Assembly (NCBI GenBank): GCA_037200445.1
Contig: JBBCGH010000001.1
Span: forward strand, 4,771,162 to 4,835,161
Length of the DNA: 64,000 nt
Direction: 5' to 3'
DNA from: Alphaproteobacteria bacterium
GTDB taxonomy: Bacteria > Pseudomonadota > Alphaproteobacteria > Rhizobiales > Xanthobacteraceae
Below, one piece after another: positions 57,844 through 64,000 of the stretch (positions are counted from its first letter, which is position 1; every line of letters begins with the position of its first letter). The notes under the pieces are model-generated. The model was not told where the DNA came from, searched no databases, and worked only from the letters and a program-made list of their open reading frames with translations. The translations under genes and the position numbers were made by a program.

Positions 57844-57922
57844 GTCATTGCGAGCGAAGCGAAGCAATCTAGTCTAGCTCGAGGCGACTGGATTGCTTCG
57901 TCGCTCCGCTCCTCGCAAAGAC
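57844..57922. repeat. Inverted repeat between convergent TPP enzyme and flavoprotein genes
   Basis: GTCATTGCGAGCGAAGCGAAG at the left and a TTCGTCGCTCCGCTCCTCGC / AAAGACG right end are imperfect complements around an AATCTAG / CTGGATT core. It starts 11 bp past the TPP enzyme stop and ends 18 bp before the flavoprotein stop, both genes pointing into it, so it may help end both transcripts. Confidence 0.7.
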
Positions 57923-57939
57923 GAGCCACTGCGGCTCGA

Positions 57940-59196
57940 TCACGCGCTCAATCGTGGCGCCGCGTTGTCGAGATAGGCGGCAAGATGCGCGCTCAGATCG
58001 CGCGCGTCGTCGCCCGCACCGTCGATCAGGGCCGATTTCCGCCGCCGCAGGAACTGCATCCCCATCAGGTAGACGCCGGGCGCGGAGACGACGCCGCCGT
58101 CATGCGTGACATAGCCCTTGCGATCGAGCACCGGCAGCTCCAGCCAGGAATAGTCCGGCCGGTAGCCGGAGGCCCAAACGATCGTCCTGATGCCGCTCTT
58201 CACGAGATCCATACCGAGCGCCGGCGCGTCCTCGACACGGGTCGGCGGCAAGCGATCCGGCGGCCCCACGGTGCCGTCGACGCCGTTCGCGCGCGCCCAT
58301 TCGTCGAGCAGCTCGAGCAGTCGCCGCATCTTGAGATCGGACATCGCGCACATGTTGCGCAGCGAGCCGGAGAATTGCGCCTTGCCGTCCTGCGTGATGC
58401 CGGCGAGGCGGCCGGTAAGCTTCACGCCGATGGCTGAGAGCGCATTGAGGTCGAGCGTCGAGCGATCCGGCGTGCCGGCAAGCTGCAGCGAGGGCACGCG
58501 CCGCGCCCGCGTGATGTCGTCTATCTGATCGTAGCGCTCGTCGAGCACGCCGGCGGCGTCCATCCACCATTCCAGATCCTTGCCGCGATAGACGCGCGGC
58601 GCGCGGATGTGCTCGCCGACCGCGAGCGTGACTTGGCGACCTGAGCGTTGCAGCTCCTGGGCGATCTGCGTGCCGCTCGACGAAGCGCCCACGACGAGCA
58701 CGCCGCCGTCCGCGACCTGCGCCGAATTGCGATAGGATTGTGCGGTCAGTGTCGCGACCGAGGGCGGGATGTGCGCCGCAAAGGCAGGCACACGCGCGAT
58801 GTTGCACGCACCCGCCGCGATGACCACGGTCCGGCACCGCCAGTCGCCACGGTCGGTGCGCACGAGATAGCCCGCGCCGTCGTTTCGCACCGCGGTGACG
58901 GTGGTGTGGGTGCGCACCGGCGCCGCGATCCATTTCGCATAGCCCGCGATGAAGTCGACGACCTCCGGCAGCGTGCGGTAGCCGTCAGGGTCGTTGCCGG
59001 TGTAGCTGAATCCCGGCAGCCGGCTCTGCCAGTTCGGCGTGAGCAGACGCAGCGAGTCCCAACGCTCGGTGCGCCAGCTTTGCGCGACCTCGCCGCGCTC
59101 CAAGAGGACGTGGTCGATACCCCGGCCCGCGAGGCAGCGGCTCATCGCAAGAGCCGCATGCCCCGCACCGATGATGACGGTGGTGACAGCGTTCAT
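57940..59196 (-). CDS. Flavin monooxygenase-like NAD(P)/FAD oxidoreductase (CzcO-like)
   Basis: A 418 aa flavoprotein. The FAD motif is TTVIIGAGHAALAMSRCLA, followed by LLTPNWQSRLPGFSYTGND, VVIAAGACNIARVP, the NADP motif GGVLVVGASSSGTQIAQELQ, and RTIVWASGYRPDYSWLE. The dual Rossmann layout fits the YUC/CzcO group of NADPH-dependent flavoproteins. The substrate is unknown. It is transcribed after the OsmC gene with about 97 bp between, and a stem-loop element follows the OsmC stop. Confidence 0.88.
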   Translation of the reverse strand: MNAVTTVIIGAGHAALAMSRCLAGRGIDHVLLERGEVAQSWRTERWDSLRLLTPNWQSRLPGFSYTGNDPDGYRTLPEVVDFIAGYAKWIAAPVRTHTTVTAVRNDGAGYLVRTDRGDWRCRTVVIAAGACNIARVPAFAAHIPPSVATLTAQSYRNSAQVADGGVLVVGASSSGTQIAQELQRSGRQVTLAVGEHIRAPRVYRGKDLEWWMDAAGVLDERYDQIDDITRARRVPSLQLAGTPDRSTLDLNALSAIGVKLTGRLAGITQDGKAQFSGSLRNMCAMSDLKMRRLLELLDEWARANGVDGTVGPPDRLPPTRVEDAPALGMDLVKSGIRTIVWASGYRPDYSWLELPVLDRKGYVTHDGGVVSAPGVYLMGMQFLRRRKSALIDGAGDDARDLSAHLAAYLDNAAPRLSA

Positions 59197-59241
59197 CCGG
59201 CTGTCTTCTTATCGAGCGCCCGTGACCGCTGCTTCTTGTTC

Positions 59242-59290
59242 GAGCATGATCTTTTCCGAAAACCGGTACCCACTTTTCGGGATCATGCTC
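59242..59290. repeat. GAGCATG-type stem-loop element, copy 4 (after the OsmC gene)
   Basis: The arms GAGCATGATC (59242-59251) and GATCATGCTC (59281-59290) are perfectly complementary. They enclose TTTTCCGAAAACCGGTACCC and ACTTTTCGG. It ends three bases from the stop codon of the OsmC gene at 59294. This is the most compact copy and defines the family. Confidence 0.9.
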
Positions 59291-59293
59291 TGA

Positions 59294-59851
59294 TCAATTC
59301 ACCAGGACCGTCACGTTCGTCGGATTGGTCACGATGTCGTAGACCGCGGAGCGCTTCTGCGATTGCGCGACCAGCGCCTCGATGTCCTCGGGCTTCGCGT
59401 CGGCATCGATCTTGTATTTGACCGTGATGCCCTTGAAGCCGTTGCGCACCTCGCTGTCGATGCCGAGGATGCCCGCGATATCCATGTCGCCTTCGATGGT
59501 CGCGGTCACGGACTTCAGCTGAATGTTCCGGTTCTGCGCGACCGCCGCGATGCCGGCGGTGAGACAGCTGGCGAGCCCGACCAGCACGAATTCGACCGGC
59601 GTCGCGCCCTTGTCCTCGGACGCGAAAACCTCCGGATGATCGGCATTGAAGTTGAAGGTGGTCTTGCGGTTCTGTTCCGCGCCGAGACCGTAGAAGCTTT
59701 CGACGGTCGAATGGCTGTGCGTGCCATTCTTCCATTCGCAGGCCGCGCGCCACTTGAACTGTGCGGCGGCCGGAGCCTTGGTGAGAGCGTCGCGTGCGTC
59801 GAGCAAAGCCTGGACGTTGACGCCGTTTTTTGCAGTCGAGCTGTCAGCCAT
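59294..59851 (-). CDS. OsmC-family protein with only one of the two usual cysteines
   Basis: A 185 aa protein. The OsmC fold shows KWRAACEWKNGTHSHSTVES, HPEVFASEDKGATPVEFVLV and GLASCLTAGIAAVAQNRNIQ (C96). OsmC/Ohr peroxidases use two cysteines; the second, usually in a CP segment near the C-terminus, is replaced by AQSQKRSAVYDIV. Peroxidase activity through a disulfide is therefore uncertain, and it may be a thiol protein of another role. It starts about 335 bp before the oxidase operon, divergently, and is upstream of the flavoprotein. Confidence 0.88.
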   Translation of the reverse strand: MADSSTAKNGVNVQALLDARDALTKAPAAAQFKWRAACEWKNGTHSHSTVESFYGLGAEQNRKTTFNFNADHPEVFASEDKGATPVEFVLVGLASCLTAGIAAVAQNRNIQLKSVTATIEGDMDIAGILGIDSEVRNGFKGITVKYKIDADAKPEDIEALVAQSQKRSAVYDIVTNPTNVTVLVN

Positions 59852-60023
59852 GATGTGCCTCTCCGGTTGATTTCCAAATGAAAAATATTCGCAGTCAATT
59901 CACGCGGCGCGCATTGCACTCGGGAGGTGGCTTGCGTGTCAACTCCCAATTCCGTGCGCGCGACCATATGAAGCCTCGCGCATTCTTGATGCGGGAGTGA
60001 ACGCGGGAAACGCCGAGCGATTG

Positions 60024-60071
60024 CACCGCTACCGCGTAGCCGTCGCGGCGCGGGTCGGCGGCGCCCGAAAC
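60024..60071 (-). pseudogene. Relic of a gamma-glutamyltransferase C-terminus
   Basis: In the otherwise featureless region 59852-60186 the minus strand reads VSGAADPRRDGYAVAV, nearly identical to the C-terminus of the transferase gene at 63386 (TGAADPRRDGYAVAL then stop). The stop is lost (the frame continues) and nothing upstream of the short match resembles the transferase. It lies on the opposite side of the oxidase operon from the true gene, which suggests a past duplication or insertion. No other gene was seen in 59852-60186. Confidence 0.6.
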
Positions 60072-60186
60072 TATACGGAAGGATAGAGTCCTTGGCCGAG
60101 AGCGCGATTGCGAGGCACCGCCTTGGTCCGCGACCATCGTCCTACCGGCCTGCAGCGGCCGGTGGTGCTCGCCGGGGGGCGAACCG

Positions 60187-60378
60187 ATGAATCCTGCCAA
60201 CCAGTCGTCCGACCTGGCCGAGATCGATGATCACATCGATGAAGCGGCACTCGCCGAGGTCATGCGCGTGACCCCGCTCGGTGCCGGCGTGCTGGCCGGA
60301 ACGGCGGTCGCTCTGCTGGTCCTTGGCTATCTGGCGATCTATCTGCTGGTGTTCCTGCCGCGCGGGCCGGTCGGCTAA
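60187..60378 (+). CDS. Small single-span subunit of the haem-copper oxidase operon
   Basis: A 63 aa protein. An acidic N-terminus (DLAEIDDHIDEAALAEVMRV) is followed by one membrane span (GAGVLAGTAVALLVLGYLAI then YLLVF) and LPRGPVG. It has GGGGGG upstream of the ATG and its stop is four bases before the subunit II start. Size and position fit the small IIa-type subunit of B-type (ba3) oxidases, though sequence similarity cannot be shown by eye. Confidence 0.7.
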   Translation: MNPANQSSDLAEIDDHIDEAALAEVMRVTPLGAGVLAGTAVALLVLGYLAIYLLVFLPRGPVG

Positions 60379-60382
60379 CGTC

Positions 60383-60940
60383 ATGACGGACCAACCGGTT
60401 GAAATCCACGAGCGGCGAATTCTCGGCACCGAACTGTTGTGGGCGTTTGGGGTGGGCGTGCTCATCGCGGCGACGCTCAGCGTGATCGTGTTCACGGCGC
60501 TGACCCGGCAGATCAATCCGCCCAGTAACGTCGAGCGCATCGATCCCAAGACGCTGCACCTCTCCGGCGAATTCGCCGAACACAATCTGGGAACGACGGT
60601 GGGTCCGGACGGAAGGGTCACCGTGCGGGCCATCGCCACGCAATTCATGTTCGTTCCGCGCTGCATCGCCGTCCCACTCGGGCGGCCCGTCACGCTGCGC
60701 TTCGCGTCCCCCGACGTGATCCACGGCCTCCTGATCACGGGAACGAACGTCAATACGATGGTGGTGCCGGGATTCGTTTCTCAGGTGCACACCGAGTTCA
60801 CCCGGGGCGAAAGCCTGCTGATGCCCTGCCACGAATATTGCGGCCTCGGCCATAGTGAGATGTGGGCTACCGTACAGGTGATGCGCGACGACCAATTCAA
60901 GCCGGGGCCGGACGGGAGGGTTTCCTGTGCGCAACGTTGA
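60383..60940 (+). CDS. Cytochrome c oxidase subunit II with CuA site (B-type oxidase)
   Basis: A 185 aa protein with one membrane span (GTELLWAFGVGVLIAATLSV) and a periplasmic cupredoxin domain. The CuA ligands are all present: H114 in DVIHGLLITG, then C149, E151, C153, H157 and M160 in MPCHEYCGLGHSEMW. A single span and compact size fit B-type oxidases. It receives electrons from cytochrome c. The ATG at 60383 lies four bases after the small subunit's stop. Its 3' end overlaps subunit I by 14 bases. Confidence 0.93.
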   Translation: MTDQPVEIHERRILGTELLWAFGVGVLIAATLSVIVFTALTRQINPPSNVERIDPKTLHLSGEFAEHNLGTTVGPDGRVTVRAIATQFMFVPRCIAVPLGRPVTLRFASPDVIHGLLITGTNVNTMVVPGFVSQVHTEFTRGESLLMPCHEYCGLGHSEMWATVQVMRDDQFKPGPDGRVSCAQR

Positions 60941-62543
60941 GCGGCTCTGCCTCGCGCATTTCTGGGTGGCGTTCGCGGCGTTCCTGGTCGCGTGCATACT
61001 CGGCACCTGGCAGATGTGGGTGCGCAGCCCCTGGGGCGCCCATGTCGGCACGCCGGGCCAGTACTTCATGTCGGTGACGGCGCATGGCGTCGCGATGGCC
61101 TACGTGCTCACCACCTTCTTCATCATGGGGTTCGGCTATTTCGTCGCCGTGACCGCGCTGCAGCGTCCGCTTCCCGGCAAGATTTGGGCATGGGGCGCGT
61201 TCTGGATGGCGATCATCGGAGTCGTGATGGTCCTGATCACGGTCCTGACCGGACAGGCCTCGGTGCTCTTCACCTTCTACCCGCCGCTCACCGCAAGCCC
61301 CTGGTTCTATATCGGGCTCGTGCTGGTCGTCGCGGGATCGTGGGTCTGGTGCGTTCTCATGATCGTCGCGATGCGCGAGTGGAAGCGCGACAATCCCGGC
61401 AAGCCCGTGCCGCTGGCGATGTTCGCGACCGTCGCGAACGCCGTGATGTGGCTCTGGACCACCGTCGGCGTCGCGGTCGAACTGGTGTTTCAGGTCATTC
61501 CGGCATCGTTGGGGCTGGTGCAGACCATCGATGCCGGATTGGCGCGCACGCTGTTCTCGTGGACGCTGCACGCGATCGTCTATTTCTGGCTAATCCCCGC
61601 CTACATCGCGTTCTACACCATCATCCCGCGCGCGGCCGGCGGGCGGCTCTACAGCGACACGATGGGCCGCGTCACCTTCATCCTGTTCCTGGTCTACAGC
61701 CTGCCGGTCGGCATGCATCACCTGATGATGGACCCGCAGCATGGCAACGGCTGGAAGTTCATCCAGATGCTGCTGACCGCGTTCGTGTCGGTGCCGACGC
61801 TGCTGACGATCTTCACCATCACGGCTTCGCTGGAGATCGCCGGACGGCTGCGCGGCGGCCGCGGCGTCTTTGGCTGGATCGCCAAGTTGCCGTGGGACCG
61901 CCCGGCCGTGCTGGCGACCGGACTTGGGTTCGTCATGCTCGGCTTCGGCGGCTTCGGCGGGCTGATCAACATGGGCTACGGCATGAACGCGATGGTGCAC
62001 AACACCTCGTGGGTGACGGCGCACTTCCACCTGATTTTCGGCGGCTCGGTCGTCATCATGTATTTCGCGATCGCCTACGAGATCTGGCCGCGGCTCACCG
62101 GCCGCGAGCATGCCTCGCTCGGGCCCCTGCGCTTGCAGCTCTGGCTGTGGTTCATCGGCATGATGGTCATGACAGTGCCCTGGCATTGGCTTGGCTTGCA
62201 GGGCCAATGGCGGCGCGTCGCCAATTTCAATTACGCCGATCCCATCATTGCCGGCTGGGGACCGTGGGTGCTGGTCTCGCTCGTCGGCGGCTTCGTGCTG
62301 CTCGCCTCTGCGCTGCTGTTCGTGCGCAATCTCGCCATCCTGCACCGCAGCCCGTTGCCGGTGGCTCCGCGACCGCTCTACGCGCTCGCCGTGCATCCGC
62401 CACATCGTGTTCCGGCTGCGCTGAACGGGTTCGGGCTGTGGAACGTGCTGGTGCTGGTCCTGATGCTGCTCGCCTACGGCTATCCGATCGCGCAATTCGT
62501 GATCGAGCCTTCGCCCGCCGCGATGGTGCACCGGGTGCATTAG
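60927..62543 (+). CDS. Cytochrome c oxidase subunit I, B-type (ba3-like)
   Basis: A 538 aa membrane protein (GTG start, overlapping the subunit II end by 14 bases). Low-spin haem ligands are H53 (SVTAHGVAMAY) and H368; the high-spin haem ligand is H366 (WVTAHFHLIFGG). Cu_B ligands are H215 with the cross-linking Y219 (WTLHAIVYFWLIPAYIAFYT) and H264/H265 (GMHHLMMDP). The HxxxY spacing and surrounding sequence match B-type oxidases such as Thermus ba3 more than A-type ones. It reduces O2, usually with high affinity. The overlap with subunit II suggests coupled translation. Confidence 0.93.
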   Translation: MRNVERLCLAHFWVAFAAFLVACILGTWQMWVRSPWGAHVGTPGQYFMSVTAHGVAMAYVLTTFFIMGFGYFVAVTALQRPLPGKIWAWGAFWMAIIGVVMVLITVLTGQASVLFTFYPPLTASPWFYIGLVLVVAGSWVWCVLMIVAMREWKRDNPGKPVPLAMFATVANAVMWLWTTVGVAVELVFQVIPASLGLVQTIDAGLARTLFSWTLHAIVYFWLIPAYIAFYTIIPRAAGGRLYSDTMGRVTFILFLVYSLPVGMHHLMMDPQHGNGWKFIQMLLTAFVSVPTLLTIFTITASLEIAGRLRGGRGVFGWIAKLPWDRPAVLATGLGFVMLGFGGFGGLINMGYGMNAMVHNTSWVTAHFHLIFGGSVVIMYFAIAYEIWPRLTGREHASLGPLRLQLWLWFIGMMVMTVPWHWLGLQGQWRRVANFNYADPIIAGWGPWVLVSLVGGFVLLASALLFVRNLAILHRSPLPVAPRPLYALAVHPPHRVPAALNGFGLWNVLVLVLMLLAYGYPIAQFVIEPSPAAMVHRVH

Positions 62544-62552
62544 GAGCGCGTG

Positions 62553-63377
62553 ATGGCGCAGACATCCGATCCCCACGTTCTCGACCAGCCCTGGCGCGTC
62601 TGGGCGAGCCTTGCGGTTTTCGGCACCGTGCTCCTCGGCATTCTCCTGGGCGTCGTGATCATCCCGGTGGTGCAAGGCCGCAGCGCCGGGATCGACGCTT
62701 TCACGGCGATCTGCCGCGCGCTCGGGATCCAGCCGGGATCACCGGCACAGCAACAGGTTTCCGACCGCACGCCGCCGACACCCGTTTCGCAAGTCGTGTG
62801 GACGCCCAGCCTTTTACAAACACTCGCCAACGCAAAACCCGAGCGCGGCCGCGCCAAGGTGCAGGAAGTTTGCGTCGCGTGTCATGGCGAGGACGGCGTG
62901 TCGACGGCTCCGGAGAATCCGCATCTCGCCGGCCAATCCGGCGCGGCGATCTACAAGCAGCTCAACGACTACCGGACCGGCAGCCGGACGCATCAGCAGA
63001 TGACCGACATTGCCAAGGCGCTCGACGAGCCAACGTTGGCCGACGTCGCGGCGTATTACGCGGCTCAGCCGAAGCGCAACCCAAACCCGGCAACGCTCGC
63101 GGAGTCGCCTCCCGCAATCGTGCGCCTGGTCGAGCTTGGCGATCCCAACCGCAACATCCCGCCCTGCGCATCGTGTCATCGCCTCGGCTCGGGCGGCCCG
63201 ATCGAGACCCCCATCCTTGCCGAGCAAGGCAAGGATTACGTCGTCCGGCAGTTGAAGCTCTATGCCTCGGGCGAACGGCGCAACGATGTCTACGGACGAA
63301 TGAGGATCATCGCGGCGCAGCTGACTGCTGCCGAGATCGACGGGCTGGCGACATATTATCGGGCCGGATTCAGATAG
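62553..63377 (+). CDS. Membrane-anchored dihaem cytochrome c of the oxidase operon
   Basis: A 274 aa protein. The N-terminal membrane anchor is WASLAVFGTVLLGILLGVVI then IPVVQG. Two class I cytochrome c domains follow, with haem motifs CVACH (C107-H111) and CASCH (C206-H210). The axial Met of the first domain may be in HQQMTDIA, that of the second in YGRMRIIA. It probably donates electrons to the CuA site. The ATG at 62553 has AGGAG six bases upstream; a GTG at 62550 is possible. It lies directly behind subunit I, whose stop overlaps its ribosome-binding site. Confidence 0.9.
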   Translation: MAQTSDPHVLDQPWRVWASLAVFGTVLLGILLGVVIIPVVQGRSAGIDAFTAICRALGIQPGSPAQQQVSDRTPPTPVSQVVWTPSLLQTLANAKPERGRAKVQEVCVACHGEDGVSTAPENPHLAGQSGAAIYKQLNDYRTGSRTHQQMTDIAKALDEPTLADVAAYYAAQPKRNPNPATLAESPPAIVRLVELGDPNRNIPPCASCHRLGSGGPIETPILAEQGKDYVVRQLKLYASGERRNDVYGRMRIIAAQLTAAEIDGLATYYRAGFR

Positions 63378-63385
63378 GCCTGCCC

Positions 63386-64000
63386 CTACAGCGCCACCGC
63401 GTAACCGTCGCGGCGCGGATCGGCCGCCCCGGTCATCACGCCGGTTGCGGGATCGACCGCCACGGCCTGCATGCCGCCGACCTTCATGGTCCAGTCGGCG
63501 AACGATTCCGCGCCATGTCCGCGTGCTTTCAGCTCCGCGACCACGGCGGGCGCGACGCGCCCCTCGACCTGCACCCACGTTCCGTCCCACAGCCGCGCGC
63601 GCGGCGCCTCGATTGCATCCTGCAAGGGCAAGGCGAAATCGACATACTGCACATAGGCCTGCGCCTGCGTCTGCAGGATGCCGTAGCTGCCGGGCGTGCC
63701 GAGCGCGAGCACCGGCATGCCGTCGCGCGTCGCAAGCGTCGGCGCCATGCAGATCGGCAGCTCGGCGCCGGGCGCTGTGCGATTCGGGCTCTTCGGATTG
63801 ACTTCGGTCCAGTAGAGAAAATTGTTCAGGCACACGCCGGTGCCCGGCACCACCACGCCGCTGCCGAACGGGCTGCCGAGGCTTTGCGTGACGCAAATCA
63901 GATTGCCCTCGTGGTCGCCGATCGAGAACGATGTGGTGTGCCCGGGATCCTCGCCGCCCGCGGGCGGCTCCATCCATTGCTCGGTCGGGCCGGCGATCGG
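63386..64000 (-). CDS. Gamma-glutamyltransferase, C-terminal part, truncated at the right edge
   Basis: The last 204 codons of a gamma-glutamyltransferase. The nucleophile threonine region is DPGHTTSFSIGDHEGNLICV; downstream signatures are GSGVVVPGTGVCLNNFLYWT, ALGTPGSYGILQTQAQAYVQ and the C-terminal TGAADPRRDGYAVAL. The small subunit, which starts at the catalytic Thr, is almost complete here; the large subunit lies outside the window. It transfers or hydrolyses the gamma-glutamyl group of glutathione and related compounds, usually in the periplasm. It is convergent with the cytochrome c gene, stops nine bases apart. Confidence 0.9.
   Translation of the reverse strand, partial: PIAGPTEQWMEPPAGGEDPGHTTSFSIGDHEGNLICVTQSLGSPFGSGVVVPGTGVCLNNFLYWTEVNPKSPNRTAPGAELPICMAPTLATRDGMPVLALGTPGSYGILQTQAQAYVQYVDFALPLQDAIEAPRARLWDGTWVQVEGRVAPAVVAELKARGHGAESFADWTMKVGGMQAVAVDPATGVMTGAADPRRDGYAVAL

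Overview
The window looks like chromosomal DNA from a GC-rich alphaproteobacterium, most likely order Hyphomicrobiales (Bradyrhizobiaceae/Xanthobacteraceae type). The evidence is the gene order tolQ-tolR-tolA-tolB-pal, cpoB-tilS-ftsH-glmM, the pair of Omp25/porin-family beta-barrel proteins, DUF2852, the orphan Bug and NitT/TauT binding proteins, and several families of short intergenic inverted repeats. No rRNA, tRNA, CRISPR array or insertion sequence was recognised. All identifications come from reading motifs; no database search was run.

Region by region. 1-4.8 kb: three adjacent minus-strand genes (a phosphoesterase with VCBS/FG-GAP-like repeats, a KgtP-like MFS symporter, a thiamine-diphosphate enzyme) are each cut by several single-base indels although their protein motifs are otherwise preserved; a small intact cupin gene lies between them. 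4.8-6.7 kb: an exported metallo-beta-lactamase-fold hydrolase and a Tat-exported amidohydrolase, probably one operon with the broken enzyme. 6.8-18.2 kb: metabolic and hypothetical genes, including a MetX-like hydrolase, two orphan solute-binding proteins, tiny translationally coupled genes, an HD protein, a serine hydrolase and an FAD monooxygenase. 18.3-27.8 kb: a minus-strand run with a zinc dehydrogenase, a membrane protein, purA, a DUF4139 protein, serA and serC. 27.9-29.8 kb: two outer-membrane beta-barrel proteins, each followed by an intrinsic terminator. 30-32.2 kb: a four-rhodanese protein coupled to a thiol-dioxygenase-like cupin. 32.2-39.2 kb: glmM, an eight-repeat TPR protein, ftsH, tilS, cpoB. 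39.4-45.5 kb: fadD and an RND efflux pump, placed between cpoB and pal. 45.6-50 kb: pal-tolB-tolA-tolR-tolQ.

50.2-64 kb is more accessory: a VapBC-like toxin-antitoxin pair that may be leaderless, DUF2852 with a perfect palindromic operator and TetR regulators, a beta-class glutathione transferase, a visibly lower-GC Schlafen/AlbA_2-type gene that may be frameshifted, a dienelactone-hydrolase-like protein, an intact thiamine-diphosphate enzyme, a flavoprotein, an OsmC protein, a compact B-type (ba3-like) haem-copper oxidase operon with a membrane-anchored dihaem cytochrome c, and the 3' part of a gamma-glutamyltransferase gene running off the right edge. A short relic of the same transferase C-terminus lies on the other side of the oxidase operon.

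The most unusual structural pattern is a family of about 50-70 bp stem-loop elements beginning and ending in GAGCATGATC-like arms. All four copies found lie 0-3 bp past the stop codon of a gene. Other inverted-repeat families here show the same tendency, and the odd C-terminal tail of SerA may have come from such an element reading into the gene end.
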